Shown one piece after another: positions 28,360 to 38,734 of a stretch of 64,000 nt of DNA. Within the stretch, counting starts at the first letter, position 1; each line of letters starts with the position of its first letter. The stretch spans positions 1 through 64,000 of the forward strand of contig NZ_CAIUXT010000226.1 in the NCBI RefSeq assembly GCF_903903185.1, in the 5' to 3' direction. A program made the position numbers and the translations under genes. Under the pieces are notes generated by a model. The model made no database searches, was not told where the DNA came from, and saw only the letters and a list, made by a program, of their open reading frames with translations. The DNA is from an uncultured Rhodoblastus sp. (lineage in GTDB: Bacteria; Pseudomonadota; Alphaproteobacteria; Rhizobiales; Beijerinckiaceae).

Positions 28360-29265
28360 TCAGCGGGCCGGCTGTCTTTCCTGCGTCCGCGCGCCGCCAT
28401 GCTCCGCCTTGTCCTCCGGCTCGACGTGAATGGACACGATGGGTTCGTGCAACTGGTCCTTGAGCGCGGCTTCCAGCCGGTCGCAGATGGCGTGCGACTG
28501 CGCCACCGACATGGCGCCGGGGACGACGAGATGGAAGTCGATGAAAGTGGCGCTGCCGGCATTGCGGGCGCGCACGTCGTGGAATTCGATCGCATCGACC
28601 GCATGGGCGGCAATGATTTCGTTGATCTGCTTGAGTTCCACTTCCGGCGGGGCGGCGTCGAGCAATCCGCCGGAATTTTCGTGGATCACTTCCCAGCCGC
28701 TCCACAATACATGGACGGCGACCAGCGCCGCCACGACCGAATCGAGCTGCTGGACGCCGGTCGCGATCACCAGGCCGACGCCGACGACGACGCCGAGCGA
28801 CGTCACCACGTCCGCAAGCAGATGCTTGCCGTCGGAGACCAGCGCCGGCGAGCGCTGTTTGCGGCCGGTGTGGATCAGCACATAGCTCCAGATGACGTTG
28901 AGGACGGTGGCTATGCTGCTGACCGCCACGCCGAGCAGCGGCGCGTCGATCGGTTCGGGATAGAGGAAACCGTGATACGCCTCGTGCAGAATGGTGGCGC
29001 CGGCGACGAAGATCAGCGCCCCGACGAGGACCGCCGAGAGATATTCGGCCTTGTGGTGGCCATAGGGGTGCTGCGGGTCCGGCGGCTGCTGCGCATAGCG
29101 GATGGCGATGACCGCCGCAATGGCGGTCGCCACGTTGATGATGCTCTCCAGCGCGTCGGAGAACAGCGCCACGGAGCCGGTCAGCTGGTAGGCGAAGCCC
29201 TTGATCGAGACGACGGCGAGGCTGACCGCGAGGCTGCCGAAGGCGACTTTCCGCGATAGGTTCAT
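28360..29265 (-). CDS. Cation diffusion facilitator (CDF) transporter
   Basis: A proton-driven divalent metal exporter of 301 residues with six helices and a C-terminal ferredoxin-like domain. Helix 2 carries FSDALESIINV, with Asp present but no His, and helix 5 carries the SDGKHLLADVVTSLG site with HxxxD. The loop motif PYGHHKAEYLSA is typical of the family. The incomplete zinc tetrad in helix 2 points to iron or manganese instead of zinc, which is an inference. The start at 29265 (MNLSRKVAFG) has AAGG close upstream. The C-terminal tail has an extra charged run. Confidence 0.9.
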   Translation of the reverse strand: MNLSRKVAFGSLAVSLAVVSIKGFAYQLTGSVALFSDALESIINVATAIAAVIAIRYAQQPPDPQHPYGHHKAEYLSAVLVGALIFVAGATILHEAYHGFLYPEPIDAPLLGVAVSSIATVLNVIWSYVLIHTGRKQRSPALVSDGKHLLADVVTSLGVVVGVGLVIATGVQQLDSVVAALVAVHVLWSGWEVIHENSGGLLDAAPPEVELKQINEIIAAHAVDAIEFHDVRARNAGSATFIDFHLVVPGAMSVAQSHAICDRLEAALKDQLHEPIVSIHVEPEDKAEHGGARTQERQPAR

Positions 29266-29408
29266 GAGCTGGCCTTGTGAATGGCGCCGAGCCCGGCCAT
29301 CGCTGTCCGGCGGGCTGGAAGCTCCCTTCCTATAGAACGCATCGGCGCCCAGCGGCAAATGAAGCTGGCCGGGAGTCCGGGCCAGTCAAATTCGAGACGA
29401 TTTTCAAG

Positions 29409-30611
29409 TCAAGGGCGGGCGGGCTCCGCACGCGGCGTGACCTTGGCGCCGTCAACGAGCGAATCCGGCGGATTGACGACGATGCGGTCCGCGAGAGCGA
29501 CGCCCTGGGAAATTTCGAGCGTCGCGCCGAGATCGTTGACCACCGCGACCGGGCGCAGCCGGGCGATCCCCTCCGCGTCCACCACCGCCACGCTCGGCCC
29601 TTCGGCGCGAAACAAAAGGGTGTTGGCCGGGATCGACAAGGGTCCCTTCGGCGTCAGCGGAAGCGTCACCTGGACATAGGCGCCCGGCGTCAGCCGGCCA
29701 TCGGGATTGGGCAAGGCCAGTTCGACGCGCTGGGCGCGCGTCGCCGTGTCGATGGCGCCGGCGATGCGCGAGATCTGGCCCAAAAACGTCTGTCCGGGCA
29801 ATTCTGCCTGGGTCACGACGACCTCGTCGCCGACCTTGACGCCGAGGGAATAGGCCTGAGGGACGTCGATGGCCACGCGCAGCGGATCGGGACGGGCCAT
29901 GCCGAACAAAGCCGAGCCCGCGCCGCCGGCGGTAATCAGATTGCCGACATCGACGTTGCGCGCCGTGATGACCCCGTCGAACGGGGCCATCACATGTTTG
30001 AAGGCGCTGGTTTCCTGCAATTGCTTGAGATAGGCGCCGGCGGAGTTCTGCAAGGCGACGGCGGTGTCATAGGCGTTCTGCTTGGTGTCGAGGTCCTGCC
30101 GCGCCACCGAATTCTGCGCGAACAGCAATTTCCAGCGCTTGAGCGCGGCATCTGCGAGCACCGTATTGGCCTTGGCGTTTTCGAGTTGGGCGGCGGCCTG
30201 GGCGACCTGCTGGTCGAGTTCCGGCGTATCCAGTTCGGCCAGAACCTGCCCTTTCCGCACCTTGGCGCCGATATCGACCAAAAACGAGCGCACATAGCCG
30301 CTGACCCGGGCGTAGATCTGGGTCTCGTTGTCGCCGCGCAGAGTCGCCGGCAGGGTGAGCGCGCCGGCGCTTTTGGTCGGCGTCGGGTTGACCGTGGCGA
30401 CGAAGATTTTCTGACCCTGCTCGGCCTGTTCCTTGAGCGCCGCCTTGGCCGCGCCGCGCGCAAGAATGACGCGGAGGGCGCCGGCGGCCAGCAGGGCGGC
30501 GAAGATCAGCGCGACGATCTTCGCGGCGCGCCAGACCGCGCCGCGCCTCGGGAGATGCATATGCCCATCGTCGCTGGTCAGGCCAAGGGAAGCATGGTTT
30601 TCTTTCGTCAC
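29409..30611 (-). CDS. RND efflux periplasmic adaptor (membrane fusion protein)
   Basis: A 400-residue HlyD/MdtA-like adaptor that links an inner-membrane RND pump to an outer-membrane channel. A membrane anchor lies at about 27-48 (IVALIFAALLAAGALRVIL). The lipoyl halves RVSGYVRSFLVDIGAKVRKG and VMAPFDGVITARNVDVGN flank a coiled-coil hairpin at about 115-180, followed by beta-barrel and proximal domains. The start is GTG at 30611, overlapping the permease stop as GTGA. The order permease-then-adaptor is the reverse of the common one. No outer-membrane partner gene is present nearby. Confidence 0.9.
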   Translation of the reverse strand: MTKENHASLGLTSDDGHMHLPRRGAVWRAAKIVALIFAALLAAGALRVILARGAAKAALKEQAEQGQKIFVATVNPTPTKSAGALTLPATLRGDNETQIYARVSGYVRSFLVDIGAKVRKGQVLAELDTPELDQQVAQAAAQLENAKANTVLADAALKRWKLLFAQNSVARQDLDTKQNAYDTAVALQNSAGAYLKQLQETSAFKHVMAPFDGVITARNVDVGNLITAGGAGSALFGMARPDPLRVAIDVPQAYSLGVKVGDEVVVTQAELPGQTFLGQISRIAGAIDTATRAQRVELALPNPDGRLTPGAYVQVTLPLTPKGPLSIPANTLLFRAEGPSVAVVDAEGIARLRPVAVVNDLGATLEISQGVALADRIVVNPPDSLVDGAKVTPRAEPARP

Positions 30612-33600
30612 GGCGCGGCTCTCCTGTGCCGGGTGGAATGGGCTCCGGCGAACACCAGCGGCACGAACAGCAAAGTCGAGAAGGTGGCGAAAATCAGGCC
30701 GCCGATCACCGCGCGGCCGAGCGGCGCGTTTTGCTCGGCGCCTTCGCCAAGGCCGAGCGCCATCGGGATCATGCCGACGATCATCGCGAAGGCGGTCATC
30801 AGCACGGGTCGAATGCGGGTGGCGCCGGCCTCGAGCGCAGCCGAGAGCGGCGGTTCGCCATGCGCCAGCCGCTCGCGGGCGAAGGACACCAGCAAAATCG
30901 AATTGGCCGTCGCGACGCCGGTGGTCATGATGGCGCCGGTCAGCGCCGGGACCGAGAGCGGCGTGCCGGTGAGGTAGAGCATCCATCCGATGCCTGCCAG
31001 CGCGGCGGGCAGCGCACTGACGATGATGAGCGGATCGAGCAGCGACTGGAAATTTACGACGATCAAGAGATAGACCAGCACAATCGCGACCAGAACGCCA
31101 ATGGCGAGGCCGATATAGGAGCTTTTCATCGTCGCCGCCTGTCCGCGCAGCGCGATTTCAGTGCCGCGCGGCAGATTGGGCTGCGCTTCGTCGACGATTT
31201 TTTGGATGTCTGCGGCGGCCCCGCCGAGGTCGCGGCCTTCGACGCTGACATAAATGTCGATGGCGGGACGCAGGTTGAAACGCGACACCAGCGCATTTTC
31301 CGACCCAGGTTGCACGGTCGCCAGATTGCCGAGCAATTGCGGCCGCTGGCCGGTTCCGGCGTTGACCGGCGTGCGCAGCAGGTCATCGACCGTATTGACG
31401 CGATATTGTGGGGTTTGCGTCGAAACGCTGTAGGTAATGCCGTTCTGCGGGCTGAGCCAGAAGGTCGGGGTGGTCTGGCTGCTTCCGGAAAGCGAGATCA
31501 GCAGGTTTTGCGCCAGGCTGTTGGCGTTGAGATTGACCTGCTGCAGCCGGGTGCGGTCCATGACGATGCGCAGACTTGGCTGGTCGAGCCTTTGCAGGAT
31601 ATGGGCGTCAACCGCGCCGGGGACCTTTTGAATTTCGCGCAGGAGCTGTGAGGCGAGGGTGAAGCTCTTGCGCGTGTCCGAGCCGACGATCTGCACATTG
31701 ACCGCCGCCGGCTGGCCGAAATTGAGGATCTGCGTGACGATATCGGCCGGCTGGAAGAAGAACTCGACGCCAGGAAATTGCTCCGGCAGACCTTTGCGCA
31801 GGGCGGAGATGAAGCCTTGCGACGGGCGATGGTCCGGCGTCAGCGCGATCATGATCTCGGCGTCCAGGGTCCCGATGGTTCCGGCGTTGCTGTAGGACAG
31901 ATTGATGCCCGAATAGGGCAGGCCGATATTATCGACGATGGTCGCCAGTTGGTCGGCGGGAATCTGCGTTCGGATATATTGGTCGACCTCGTCGGCGAGC
32001 CGCGCGGTCTCTTCGATGCGCATCCCGGTCGGCGCGCGCATGTGCAGCCTGATCGCGGTCGCATCGACGGAGGGGAAGAAATCCTGACCGAGCAGGAAAA
32101 ACAGTCCGAGCGAAGCCAGCCAGAAAGTCAGGAACGAGGCGCAGACCGCTTTTCTGCGGGTCAGCAGCAGGCTGAGCAGAACGATATAGAGGCCGCGAAA
32201 CTTCTCGAAACCGATGTTGAAGGCGTGATGGATGCGGGCAAACACATTTCCCGGCGCCGTTTGCGCGCCGGGAAGGCGCAGCAGCAGCAGGGCCATGGTC
32301 GGAACCAGCGTGCGCGAGAGGATATAGGAGGCGAGCATGGCGAAAACCACCGCCTCGGCCAGCGGCACGAACAGGAACCGCGACACGCCGGTCAGAAAGA
32401 ACATCGGCGTGAAAACAATGCAGATGCACAGCGTCGAGACCAGCGCCGGGAGCGCGATTTCGCCCGCGCCTTCATAGATCGAATCGTAAAGGCTCCCGCC
32501 GAGGTGCAGGTGGCGCTCGATGTTTTCGATCGTCACCGTGGCGTCATCGACGAGAATGCCCACCGCCAGCGCCAGGCCGCCGAGCGTCATGATATTGATG
32601 GTCTGGCCGATGGCCTGCAGCACCAAAAGCGAAGTCAGGATCGACAGCGGGATCGAAACCGCGATGATCAGCGTTGCACGCCAGTTGCCGAGGAACAGCA
32701 GGATCAGCGCCGCGGTAAGGCCCGCGGCGATCGCCGCCTCGCGCAGCACGCCGGAAATGGCGGCGCGCACATAGACCGACTGGTCGAACAGCGCGCGCAC
32801 GTCGATTTCCGGCGGGATCAGCTTTTGCGCCCTGGGCAGGGTTTCGTTGAGGGTCTCGACGATGCGCAGCGTCGAGGCCGAGCCGGCCTTGATGACCGAC
32901 ATCAGCACGCCGCGCGCCCCGTCGAGCCGGACGATATTGGTCTGGGGCGAGAAGCCGTCGCGCACATGGGCGACCTCGCGCAGATAGGTCACCGCGCCAT
33001 TGACCGTGCGCACCGGCAGATTGTTGAGCCCCTCGACCGTCTCCGGCGCGCCGTTGACGCCGACGATGAATTCGGTCGGGCCCATTTTCGCGGTTCCCGA
33101 GGGCAAGATCAGGTTCTGGGCGCCGATCGCATTGACCACGTCGAGCGGCGACAGGCCGCGCGCCAGCAGCGCCGACGTGTCGAGATCGACCGAGATCAGG
33201 CGCTGCTTGCCGCCGAAGGGGAAGGGAATGGCGACGCCGGGAATGGTGACCAGCGGCGGACGAAACACGTTGAAGGCGTTGTCGAACACCGTCTGTTCCG
33301 GCAGGGTCGTGCTGGACAGCGCCAGTTGCGTCACCGGAATGGCGGAAGCGGAATAGGTGATGATGAGCGGCGGCGTCGTCCCGGGCGGCAGGCTCTTGAG
33401 CATCACCTGCTCGCTCGCGGCGGTCTGGGCTATGGCGGCGGCGATGTTCGCGCCGGGCTGGAAGAAGATCTTTATGATCGCGACGCTGTTATAGGATTGC
33501 GATTCGACGTGTTCGATGTCGTTGACGGTGGTGGTCAGGATGCGTTCGGCCGGCCCGGTGATGCGCGCCCCCATCTCCTGCGCCGACAGGCCGCTGTAGT

Positions 33601-33748
33601 TCCAGATGACGCTGATGACCGGGATGTTGATGTCCGGCAGGATGTCGGTCGCCATGGTCAGCAGCATGTAAGGCGTCGCCAGCACGATCATCAGCGCCAT
33701 GACGATGAACGTGTAGGGGCGCTTCAGCGCTATGCTGACAATCCACAT
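30608..33748 (-). CDS. RND-family multidrug efflux permease
   Basis: A proton-driven RND exporter of 1046 residues with twelve helices and two large periplasmic loops. The N-terminus MWIVSIALKRPYTFIVMAL is the usual MdtB/AcrB-like start; a longer frame with a GTG at 33787 adds 13 polar residues. Helix 4 carries GILVDDATV, whose two aspartates form the proton relay, and late helices have ALTGAIMTTGVATANSILL. It is coupled to the adaptor gene by GTGA. It lies about 150 bp downstream of the fix operon in the same direction, and I see no terminator between them. Confidence 0.94.
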   Translation of the reverse strand: MWIVSIALKRPYTFIVMALMIVLATPYMLLTMATDILPDINIPVISVIWNYSGLSAQEMGARITGPAERILTTTVNDIEHVESQSYNSVAIIKIFFQPGANIAAAIAQTAASEQVMLKSLPPGTTPPLIITYSASAIPVTQLALSSTTLPEQTVFDNAFNVFRPPLVTIPGVAIPFPFGGKQRLISVDLDTSALLARGLSPLDVVNAIGAQNLILPSGTAKMGPTEFIVGVNGAPETVEGLNNLPVRTVNGAVTYLREVAHVRDGFSPQTNIVRLDGARGVLMSVIKAGSASTLRIVETLNETLPRAQKLIPPEIDVRALFDQSVYVRAAISGVLREAAIAAGLTAALILLFLGNWRATLIIAVSIPLSILTSLLVLQAIGQTINIMTLGGLALAVGILVDDATVTIENIERHLHLGGSLYDSIYEGAGEIALPALVSTLCICIVFTPMFFLTGVSRFLFVPLAEAVVFAMLASYILSRTLVPTMALLLLRLPGAQTAPGNVFARIHHAFNIGFEKFRGLYIVLLSLLLTRRKAVCASFLTFWLASLGLFFLLGQDFFPSVDATAIRLHMRAPTGMRIEETARLADEVDQYIRTQIPADQLATIVDNIGLPYSGINLSYSNAGTIGTLDAEIMIALTPDHRPSQGFISALRKGLPEQFPGVEFFFQPADIVTQILNFGQPAAVNVQIVGSDTRKSFTLASQLLREIQKVPGAVDAHILQRLDQPSLRIVMDRTRLQQVNLNANSLAQNLLISLSGSSQTTPTFWLSPQNGITYSVSTQTPQYRVNTVDDLLRTPVNAGTGQRPQLLGNLATVQPGSENALVSRFNLRPAIDIYVSVEGRDLGGAAADIQKIVDEAQPNLPRGTEIALRGQAATMKSSYIGLAIGVLVAIVLVYLLIVVNFQSLLDPLIIVSALPAALAGIGWMLYLTGTPLSVPALTGAIMTTGVATANSILLVSFARERLAHGEPPLSAALEAGATRIRPVLMTAFAMIVGMIPMALGLGEGAEQNAPLGRAVIGGLIFATFSTLLFVPLVFAGAHSTRHRRAAP

Positions 33749-33894
33749 GCGGCGATCTTGACCATTTTCGTTTCGCTTTCGCGCCACGGGGCGCGCCCAA
33801 GCGAAGTCTACGAGAATGATCGGCTTATAACAGTTTTACCGCAGGCGGATGGAAAAAAATCACATTGCGGGCGCGCAAAACGGGTCTTGCCGCC

Positions 33895-34194
33895 TCAGCC
33901 GAACTTGAACAGGATGCCGTATCCGCCGCGCGGATATTCCCAGGTGATTTCGCCTGCGGGCTCGCACAGGATGCGGCAGGTGCCACATTCGAGGCAGCCG
34001 TCGGCGGTCAATTCGACCTGGCCATTTTCCGCCTGCGAATAGCAGCCGGCGGGACAGAGATGGGTCATGGCCAGAAGATTTTTCGACGGCTTGTCATGCG
34101 GCATGACCTTGATGTGCGGCTGGCCGGAATCGACCAGATAGCGATTCTGGAACAGTTTTTCTTCGACCTTCTGGAATTGCGGTTCGATACCCAT
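33895..34194 (-). CDS. fixX: Ferredoxin-like protein FixX, second copy
   Basis: FixX is the ferredoxin-like partner of the electron-bifurcating FixABCX complex that supplies low-potential electrons to nitrogenase. It has 99 residues. Cysteine motifs are CPAGCYSQ and [12 protein letters not shown], the latter able to hold an Fe4S4 cluster. GGGAG precedes the ATG at 34194. It differs from the upstream copy (35699-35998) by only one residue by eye, in the N-terminal MGIEPQF versus MGIEAQF. It closes the six-gene fixABCXCX series. Both copies look intact. Confidence 0.95.
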   Translation of the reverse strand: MGIEPQFQKVEEKLFQNRYLVDSGQPHIKVMPHDKPSKNLLAMTHLCPAGCYSQAENGQVELTADGCLECGTCRILCEPAGEITWEYPRGGYGILFKFG

Positions 34195-34270
34195 GCTGTC
34201 TCCCTTGGTCAAAAGTCGTTTTCGAACGAGGCGGAGTTTGGTTCGCGGGAAGGAAAGGGGCGAATGATCT

Positions 34271-35575
34271 TCACCGCCAGGCGCGGGCGAGGCGGATGGC
34301 GTCGCCGATCAGTCCAAAACCGCGCGCCTTGCGGAAGTTGCGAATCGTGTCCTTTTCCTTCTCGATCTTGGTCTTGCCGTCGACGCGGACGAAGTTTTCC
34401 ATCGCCTTGGAGACGAGCTCGGGATAGGTGAGGAACAGATTGGCCGCCGAGTTGTGGAGCAGCGCCGGCATGTCCTTGTATTTGCGCAGGTCTTTCATCA
34501 CGAAACTGTCGTCGAGCATTTTCTTGTAGAGCGCAAGATTGGCCTTGGTCATCGGCTCGCGCCGCGACTTGATCTGGAAGATCGCCTCGGCGGCCAACCG
34601 TCCGGAGGTCATGGCGAGGTTCGAGCCCTCCTTGTGGACGGCGTTGTTGAATTGTCCGGCGTCGCCGCAGATCACCCAGCCGTCGCCGAACAATTGCGGC
34701 ACGGCCTTGAAGCCGCCTTCGGGAATGAGATGGGCGGCATATTCCTTGACCTCGGAGCCGGCGATCAGCGGCGCCACCGAGGGATGTTTCTTGAAATTAT
34801 CGAGCAATTGCGTCGGCGTGATGCCGTTCTTGGCGAAATCCGCGACGATACAGCCGATGCCGACCGAAATGCTTTCCTTGTTGGTGTAGATGAAACCCAT
34901 GCCGGTCATGCCATGGGAAATGGTGCCGGCGGCTTCGATCACCAGACCCTGGTCGGCCTTGAGATTGAACCGCGCTTCGATGGTTTCGGCGGGGAGGAAA
35001 TGCATTTCCTTGACCGCCAGCGCCACATGGTCGGCGGCGGGGACCGACCGCAGTTCGGCGCGGGCGCCGAGCAGGCCGTTGACGCCTTCCGCCAGCACCA
35101 CGACATCGGCATGGATCGCGCCGCCGGAGCGGTCGGTGCGCACGCCGATCACCTTGTCGTGGCCGTCGCGGATCAATTCCAGCGCGGTGGTCTCACACAG
35201 CAGAATGGCGCCTTTTTCCTGGGCCTGCCGCGAGAACCAGCGGTCGAACTGCGAGCGGATGATGGTGTAGCGGTTGGGGCGCTCTTCGTTGAAATCATCG
35301 TTCCGGTAGTGCATTCCGGTATGCGCCTTATCGGTCATGAACCAGAAGCGCTGTTCGATCAGGCGGCGCTCGAGCGGCGCCTCGTCGCGAAATTCCGGAA
35401 TGATCTTTTCCAGCATGTCGGCGTAGAGAATGCCGCCCTGGACGTTTTTCGAACCCGGATATTCGCCGCGTTCGAGTTGCAGCACCTTGAGGCCGCGTGA
35501 GGCCATCGTATAGGCTGCGGCGTTGCCCGCCATGCCTGCGCCGATGACGATCGCATCGAATTTTTCTTCGATCAT
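34271..35575 (-). CDS. fixC: FixC flavoprotein-quinone oxidoreductase, second copy
   Basis: FixC is the ETF-quinone oxidoreductase-like subunit of FixABCX. It has 434 residues. The FAD motif [19 protein letters not shown] lies at about 10-28, with [16 protein letters not shown] and [16 protein letters not shown] downstream. GAGGAGG precedes the ATG at 35575. It is nearly identical to the copy at 36127-37431. Differences are scattered conservative changes, such as SVPAADHV versus PRPAAEHV, with no stop or frameshift, so both probably work. The gene pair arose by tandem duplication. Confidence 0.95.
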   Translation of the reverse strand: MIEEKFDAIVIGAGMAGNAAAYTMASRGLKVLQLERGEYPGSKNVQGGILYADMLEKIIPEFRDEAPLERRLIEQRFWFMTDKAHTGMHYRNDDFNEERPNRYTIIRSQFDRWFSRQAQEKGAILLCETTALELIRDGHDKVIGVRTDRSGGAIHADVVVLAEGVNGLLGARAELRSVPAADHVALAVKEMHFLPAETIEARFNLKADQGLVIEAAGTISHGMTGMGFIYTNKESISVGIGCIVADFAKNGITPTQLLDNFKKHPSVAPLIAGSEVKEYAAHLIPEGGFKAVPQLFGDGWVICGDAGQFNNAVHKEGSNLAMTSGRLAAEAIFQIKSRREPMTKANLALYKKMLDDSFVMKDLRKYKDMPALLHNSAANLFLTYPELVSKAMENFVRVDGKTKIEKEKDTIRNFRKARGFGLIGDAIRLARAWR

Positions 35576-35591
35576 TGCCGCCTCCTCAGTC

Positions 35592-35630
35592 ATATTCCCG
35601 AAAAGTGGATGACTTTTCTGATGAGAATAT
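35592..35630. repeat. Nested hairpin upstream of the second fixC
   Basis: An inner stem GAAAAGT/ACTTTTC (35600-35606 with 35612-35618) sits inside outer arms ATATTC and GAATAT (35592-35597 with 35625-35630). It lies just before the ribosome binding site of the second fixC and corresponds to the hairpin at 37446-37487 before the first fixC. Confidence 0.65.
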
Positions 35631-35698
35631 CTTGGCGAGGTTTTCGACCGACCGGAAGTTTTCCGAGCGATCTGCTTGGCTGGCCGGGATGCTTCGCC

Positions 35699-35998
35699 TC
35701 AGCCGAATTTGAACAGAATGCCGTATCCGCCGCGCGGATATTCCCAGGTGATTTCGCCGGCGGGTTCGCACAGGATGCGGCAGGTGCCGCATTCGAGGCA
35801 GCCGTCGGCGGTCAGTTCGACCTGGCCATTTTCCGCCTGCGAATAGCAGCCGGCGGGACAGAGATGGGTCATTGCCAGAAGATTTTTCGACGGCTTGTCA
35901 TGCGGCATGACTTTGATATGCGGCTGGCCGGAATCGACCAGATAGCGATTCTGGAAGAGCTTTTCTTCAACCTTCTGGAACTGCGCTTCGATGCCCAT
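35699..35998 (-). CDS. fixX: Ferredoxin-like protein FixX, first copy
   Basis: The first of two FixX copies, 99 residues, with the same CPAGCYSQ and [12 protein letters not shown] cysteine motifs. GGAGG lies seven bases before the ATG at 35998. It acts as the iron-sulfur subunit of the FixABCX complex next to FixC. The position directly after the first fixC gives the standard fixABCX order, so this is taken as the original copy and 33895-34194 as the duplicate. Direction of duplication is an inference. Confidence 0.95.
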   Translation of the reverse strand: MGIEAQFQKVEEKLFQNRYLVDSGQPHIKVMPHDKPSKNLLAMTHLCPAGCYSQAENGQVELTADGCLECGTCRILCEPAGEITWEYPRGGYGILFKFG

Positions 35999-36126
35999 AT
36001 GAAAACCTCCGATGTATTCGCCAAAGACTGTCCTGAGCAACGGCGGATTGTCTGTTTTTCTCCGCCGGCGCTACATTCGTCTATCTAACGCAAGATCGGC
36101 GCCAAGCAGGGCGACGAGGCCTTGAC

Positions 36127-37431
36127 TTACCGCCAGGCGCGAGCGATGCGGATGGCGTCGCCGATCAGTCCGAAACCACGCGCCTTCCGGAAATTGCGAA
36201 CCGTGTCCTTTTCCTTGTCGATCTTCGGTTTGCCGTCGACGCGGACAAAGTTTTCCATCGCCTTGGAAATCAGCTCCGGATAGGTGAGGAACAGATTGGA
36301 CGCCTGGTTGTGGAGCAGCGCCGGCATGTCCTTGTGCTTGCGCAGGTCCTTCATCACAAAGCTTTCGTCGAGCATTTTCTTGTAGAGCGCGAGATTGGCC
36401 TTGGTCATCGTCTCGCGCCGCGACTTGATCTGGAAGATCGCTTCTCCGGCCATCCGGCCGGAAGTCATGGCGAGGTTCGAGCCCTCGCGGTGGACGGCGT
36501 TGTTGAGTTGCCCGGCGTCGCCGCAGATCACCCAGCCATCGCCAAACAATTGCGGCACGGCCTTGAACCCGCCTTCGGGAATGAGATGGGCGGCATATTC
36601 CTTGACCTCGGAGCCGGCGATCAGCGGCGCCACCGAGGGGTGTTTCTTGAAAGTATCGAGCAATTGCGCCGGCGAGACGGAGTTTTCGGCGAAATCCGAC
36701 ACCAGGCAGCCCATGCCGACCGAGATGCTTTCCTTGTTGGTGTAGATGAAGCCCATGCCGGCCATGCCGTTGGAAATGGTTCCGGCGGCTTCGATCACCG
36801 CGCCTTCGTCGGCCTTGAGATTGAACCGCGACTCGATGGTTTCGGCGGGCAGGAAATGCATTTCCTTGACCGCCAGCGCCACGTGTTCGGCGGCGGGGCG
36901 CGGCCGCAGTTCGGCGCGAGTCCCGAGCAGGCCGTTGACGCCTTCCGCCAGCACCACGACATCGGCATGCACCGGGCCGCCGGAGCGGTCGGTGCGCACG
37001 CCGATCACCTTGCCATAGCCGTCGCGGATCAATTCGATCGCGGTGGTCTCGCACAGCAGAATCGCGCCTTTTTCCTGGGCCTGCCTGGAGAACCAGCGGT
37101 CGAACTGCGAGCGGATGATGGTGTAGCGGTTGGGGCGCTCCTCGTTGAAATCGTCGTTGCGGTAGTGCATTCCGGTATGCGCCTTGTCGGTCATGAACCA
37201 GAAGCGCTGTTCGATCAGGCGGCGCTCGAGCGGCGCCTCGCCACGAAATTCCGGAATGATCTTTTCGAGCATGTCGGCATAGAGAATGCCGCCCTGGACG
37301 TTTTTCGAACCCGGATATTCGCCGCGTTCGAGTTGCAGCACCTTGAGACCGCGCGAAGCCATCGTATAGGCTGCGGCGTTGCCCGCCATTCCGGCTCCTA
37401 TGACAATTGCGTCGAACTTTTCGTCGATCAT
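36127..37431 (-). CDS. fixC: FixC flavoprotein-quinone oxidoreductase, first copy
   Basis: FixC receives electrons from FixAB and reduces quinone, while FixX receives the low-potential electron. It has 434 residues with the FAD-binding [15 protein letters not shown] near the N-terminus, [19 protein letters not shown] near 272 and a C-terminal arginine-rich end. GAGGAG precedes the ATG at 37431. It lies 69 bp after fixB, the usual order. By eye well over 90% of residues match the second copy at 34271-35575. Confidence 0.96.
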   Translation of the reverse strand: MIDEKFDAIVIGAGMAGNAAAYTMASRGLKVLQLERGEYPGSKNVQGGILYADMLEKIIPEFRGEAPLERRLIEQRFWFMTDKAHTGMHYRNDDFNEERPNRYTIIRSQFDRWFSRQAQEKGAILLCETTAIELIRDGYGKVIGVRTDRSGGPVHADVVVLAEGVNGLLGTRAELRPRPAAEHVALAVKEMHFLPAETIESRFNLKADEGAVIEAAGTISNGMAGMGFIYTNKESISVGMGCLVSDFAENSVSPAQLLDTFKKHPSVAPLIAGSEVKEYAAHLIPEGGFKAVPQLFGDGWVICGDAGQLNNAVHREGSNLAMTSGRMAGEAIFQIKSRRETMTKANLALYKKMLDESFVMKDLRKHKDMPALLHNQASNLFLTYPELISKAMENFVRVDGKPKIDKEKDTVRNFRKARGFGLIGDAIRIARAWR

Positions 37432-37445
37432 TGACGTCTCCTCAG

Positions 37446-37487
37446 GCATATTCGCGAGTTTTGCAGAGTTTTCGGATGAGAATATGC
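37446..37487. repeat. Hairpin upstream of the first fixC
   Basis: Perfect 8-bp arms GCATATTC (37446-37453) and GAATATGC (37480-37487) flank an inner region GCGAGTTTTGCAGAGTTTTCGG. The same outer arms appear in shortened form before the second fixC, so the hairpin was carried along in the duplication. A role in mRNA processing or stability inside the operon is possible. Confidence 0.65.
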
Positions 37488-37500
37488 GATTCAGCGATGC

Positions 37501-38613
37501 TCAGCCGGCGAGCCGGTCGTTGGCGTGGGGCGAAATGCGCAGGCGGAACGCTTCGGTCAGGGCCGGCAGGAAGCGCATGGCGTCGGTGACGACGCCGATA
37601 TGCGCGAAGTCGAAGATCGGCGCGTTCTTGTCGGTATTGATCGCTACGATCATATCGGCGCCCTCGACGCCGACGCGATGCTGGATCGCGCCGGAAATAC
37701 CGGCGGCGATATAGAGTTTCGGACGGATGGTCTTGCCCGTCTGGCCGATCTGGCGGTCGGAGGTCACCCAGCCCTTCTGGATCAGCGGACGCGAGGCGCC
37801 GAATTCCGCGCCGAGCACGGCGGCGAGGTTTTTCACCAGCTGGAAGTTTTCCGGGCTCTGCAATCCCATGCCGCCCGCCACCACCACATCGGCGAAGGAC
37901 AGGTTGGACTTGTTGGAATCGCGGTCCGGCATGAAGCTCAGGATCTTGGTGATGATGTCGGATTCGGCCAGATCCATCTTGAAGGGCACGATGCGGCCCT
38001 CGCGGCCTTCCTGGCGCTCCGGCATCGGCATCACGCGCGGGCGCACGGTCGCCATTTGCGGGCGATAGTTGAGCGTGTAGATCGTGCACAGCAGCGAACC
38101 GCCAAAGGTCGGGCGCGTCGCCGCGAGCGACTTGTCGTCGTCCACCCGCAATTCGGTGCAGTCGGCGGTGAGGCCGGTCAGCAAGGTCGTGGCGACGGAG
38201 CCGGCGAGATCGCGGCCGAGCGTCGTCGCGCCGAGCAGCAGGATTTCCGGCTTGTGGGTATTGACCAGCTGGGTCAGACCCTTGGAATAGGGCTCGTTGC
38301 GATAATCGGCGAGCACCGCGTCTTCGACGAGATAGACGACATCGGCGCCATAGGCGAAGGTTTCGCGCGCCGCGTTGTTAACGGCTTCGCCCGGAGCGCC
38401 CATCACCACGCCGGCGAGTTCGACGCCGAGCTGGTCGGCCAGCTTGCGGCCCTCGCCGAGCAGTTCGAACGACACCGGATGAACCACGCCGCGCTCCATC
38501 TCGATGAACACCCAGACGTGCTTGTGGTCGCGGTATTTCTCCGGCAGTTCCTTTTTCATCGTCGCGCGGCTGCCGCCTTGCTGCGGCGCGGGCGCGGGTT
38601 TTGGATCGCTCAT
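37501..38613 (-). CDS. fixB: Electron-transfer flavoprotein alpha-like subunit FixB
   Basis: FixB pairs with FixA as the bifurcating electron-transfer flavoprotein of nitrogen fixation. It has 370 residues with a charged N-terminal extension of about 30 residues and the ETF-alpha domain after it ([22 protein letters not shown]). The FAD-binding C-terminal domain includes [20 protein letters not shown] near 269 and [15 protein letters not shown] near 294. It lies between fixA and fixC. A family A repeat sits between fixA and fixB. The start at 38613 is the first ATG. Confidence 0.96.
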   Translation of the reverse strand: MSDPKPAPAPQQGGSRATMKKELPEKYRDHKHVWVFIEMERGVVHPVSFELLGEGRKLADQLGVELAGVVMGAPGEAVNNAARETFAYGADVVYLVEDAVLADYRNEPYSKGLTQLVNTHKPEILLLGATTLGRDLAGSVATTLLTGLTADCTELRVDDDKSLAATRPTFGGSLLCTIYTLNYRPQMATVRPRVMPMPERQEGREGRIVPFKMDLAESDIITKILSFMPDRDSNKSNLSFADVVVAGGMGLQSPENFQLVKNLAAVLGAEFGASRPLIQKGWVTSDRQIGQTGKTIRPKLYIAAGISGAIQHRVGVEGADMIVAINTDKNAPIFDFAHIGVVTDAMRFLPALTEAFRLRISPHANDRLAG

Positions 38614-38633
38614 CTTCTCATCCTCAACATCAA

Positions 38634-38706
38634 GGCGTTTTCAAGCGAAGGTTTTGCCGGCTCGCTTGAAGAAAACGCTAAAAACAAGAAACGAGAGCCT
38701 GTTCAG
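38634..38706 (-). repeat. Dispersed palindromic repeat, family A, inverted copy inside the fix operon
   Basis: Read on the minus strand it gives GTTTCTTGTTTTTAGCGTTT, then CTTCAAGCGAGCCGGC and ACCTTCGCTTGAAAACGCC. This follows the element at 13009-13113 almost base for base in its second half, but without the long first stem. It lies between fixA and fixB, so it is transcribed within the operon. Confidence 0.8.
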
Positions 38707-38734
38707 GCTCCAGGCGGCGGTGCGTCTTGCTCGT

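Noticed and set aside
31778..34042. Plus-strand frame of 754 codons opposite the RND permease gene
   Set aside because: It is a shadow of the permease and runs on over fixX. The translation is rich in Arg, Gln and Asp with no domain.
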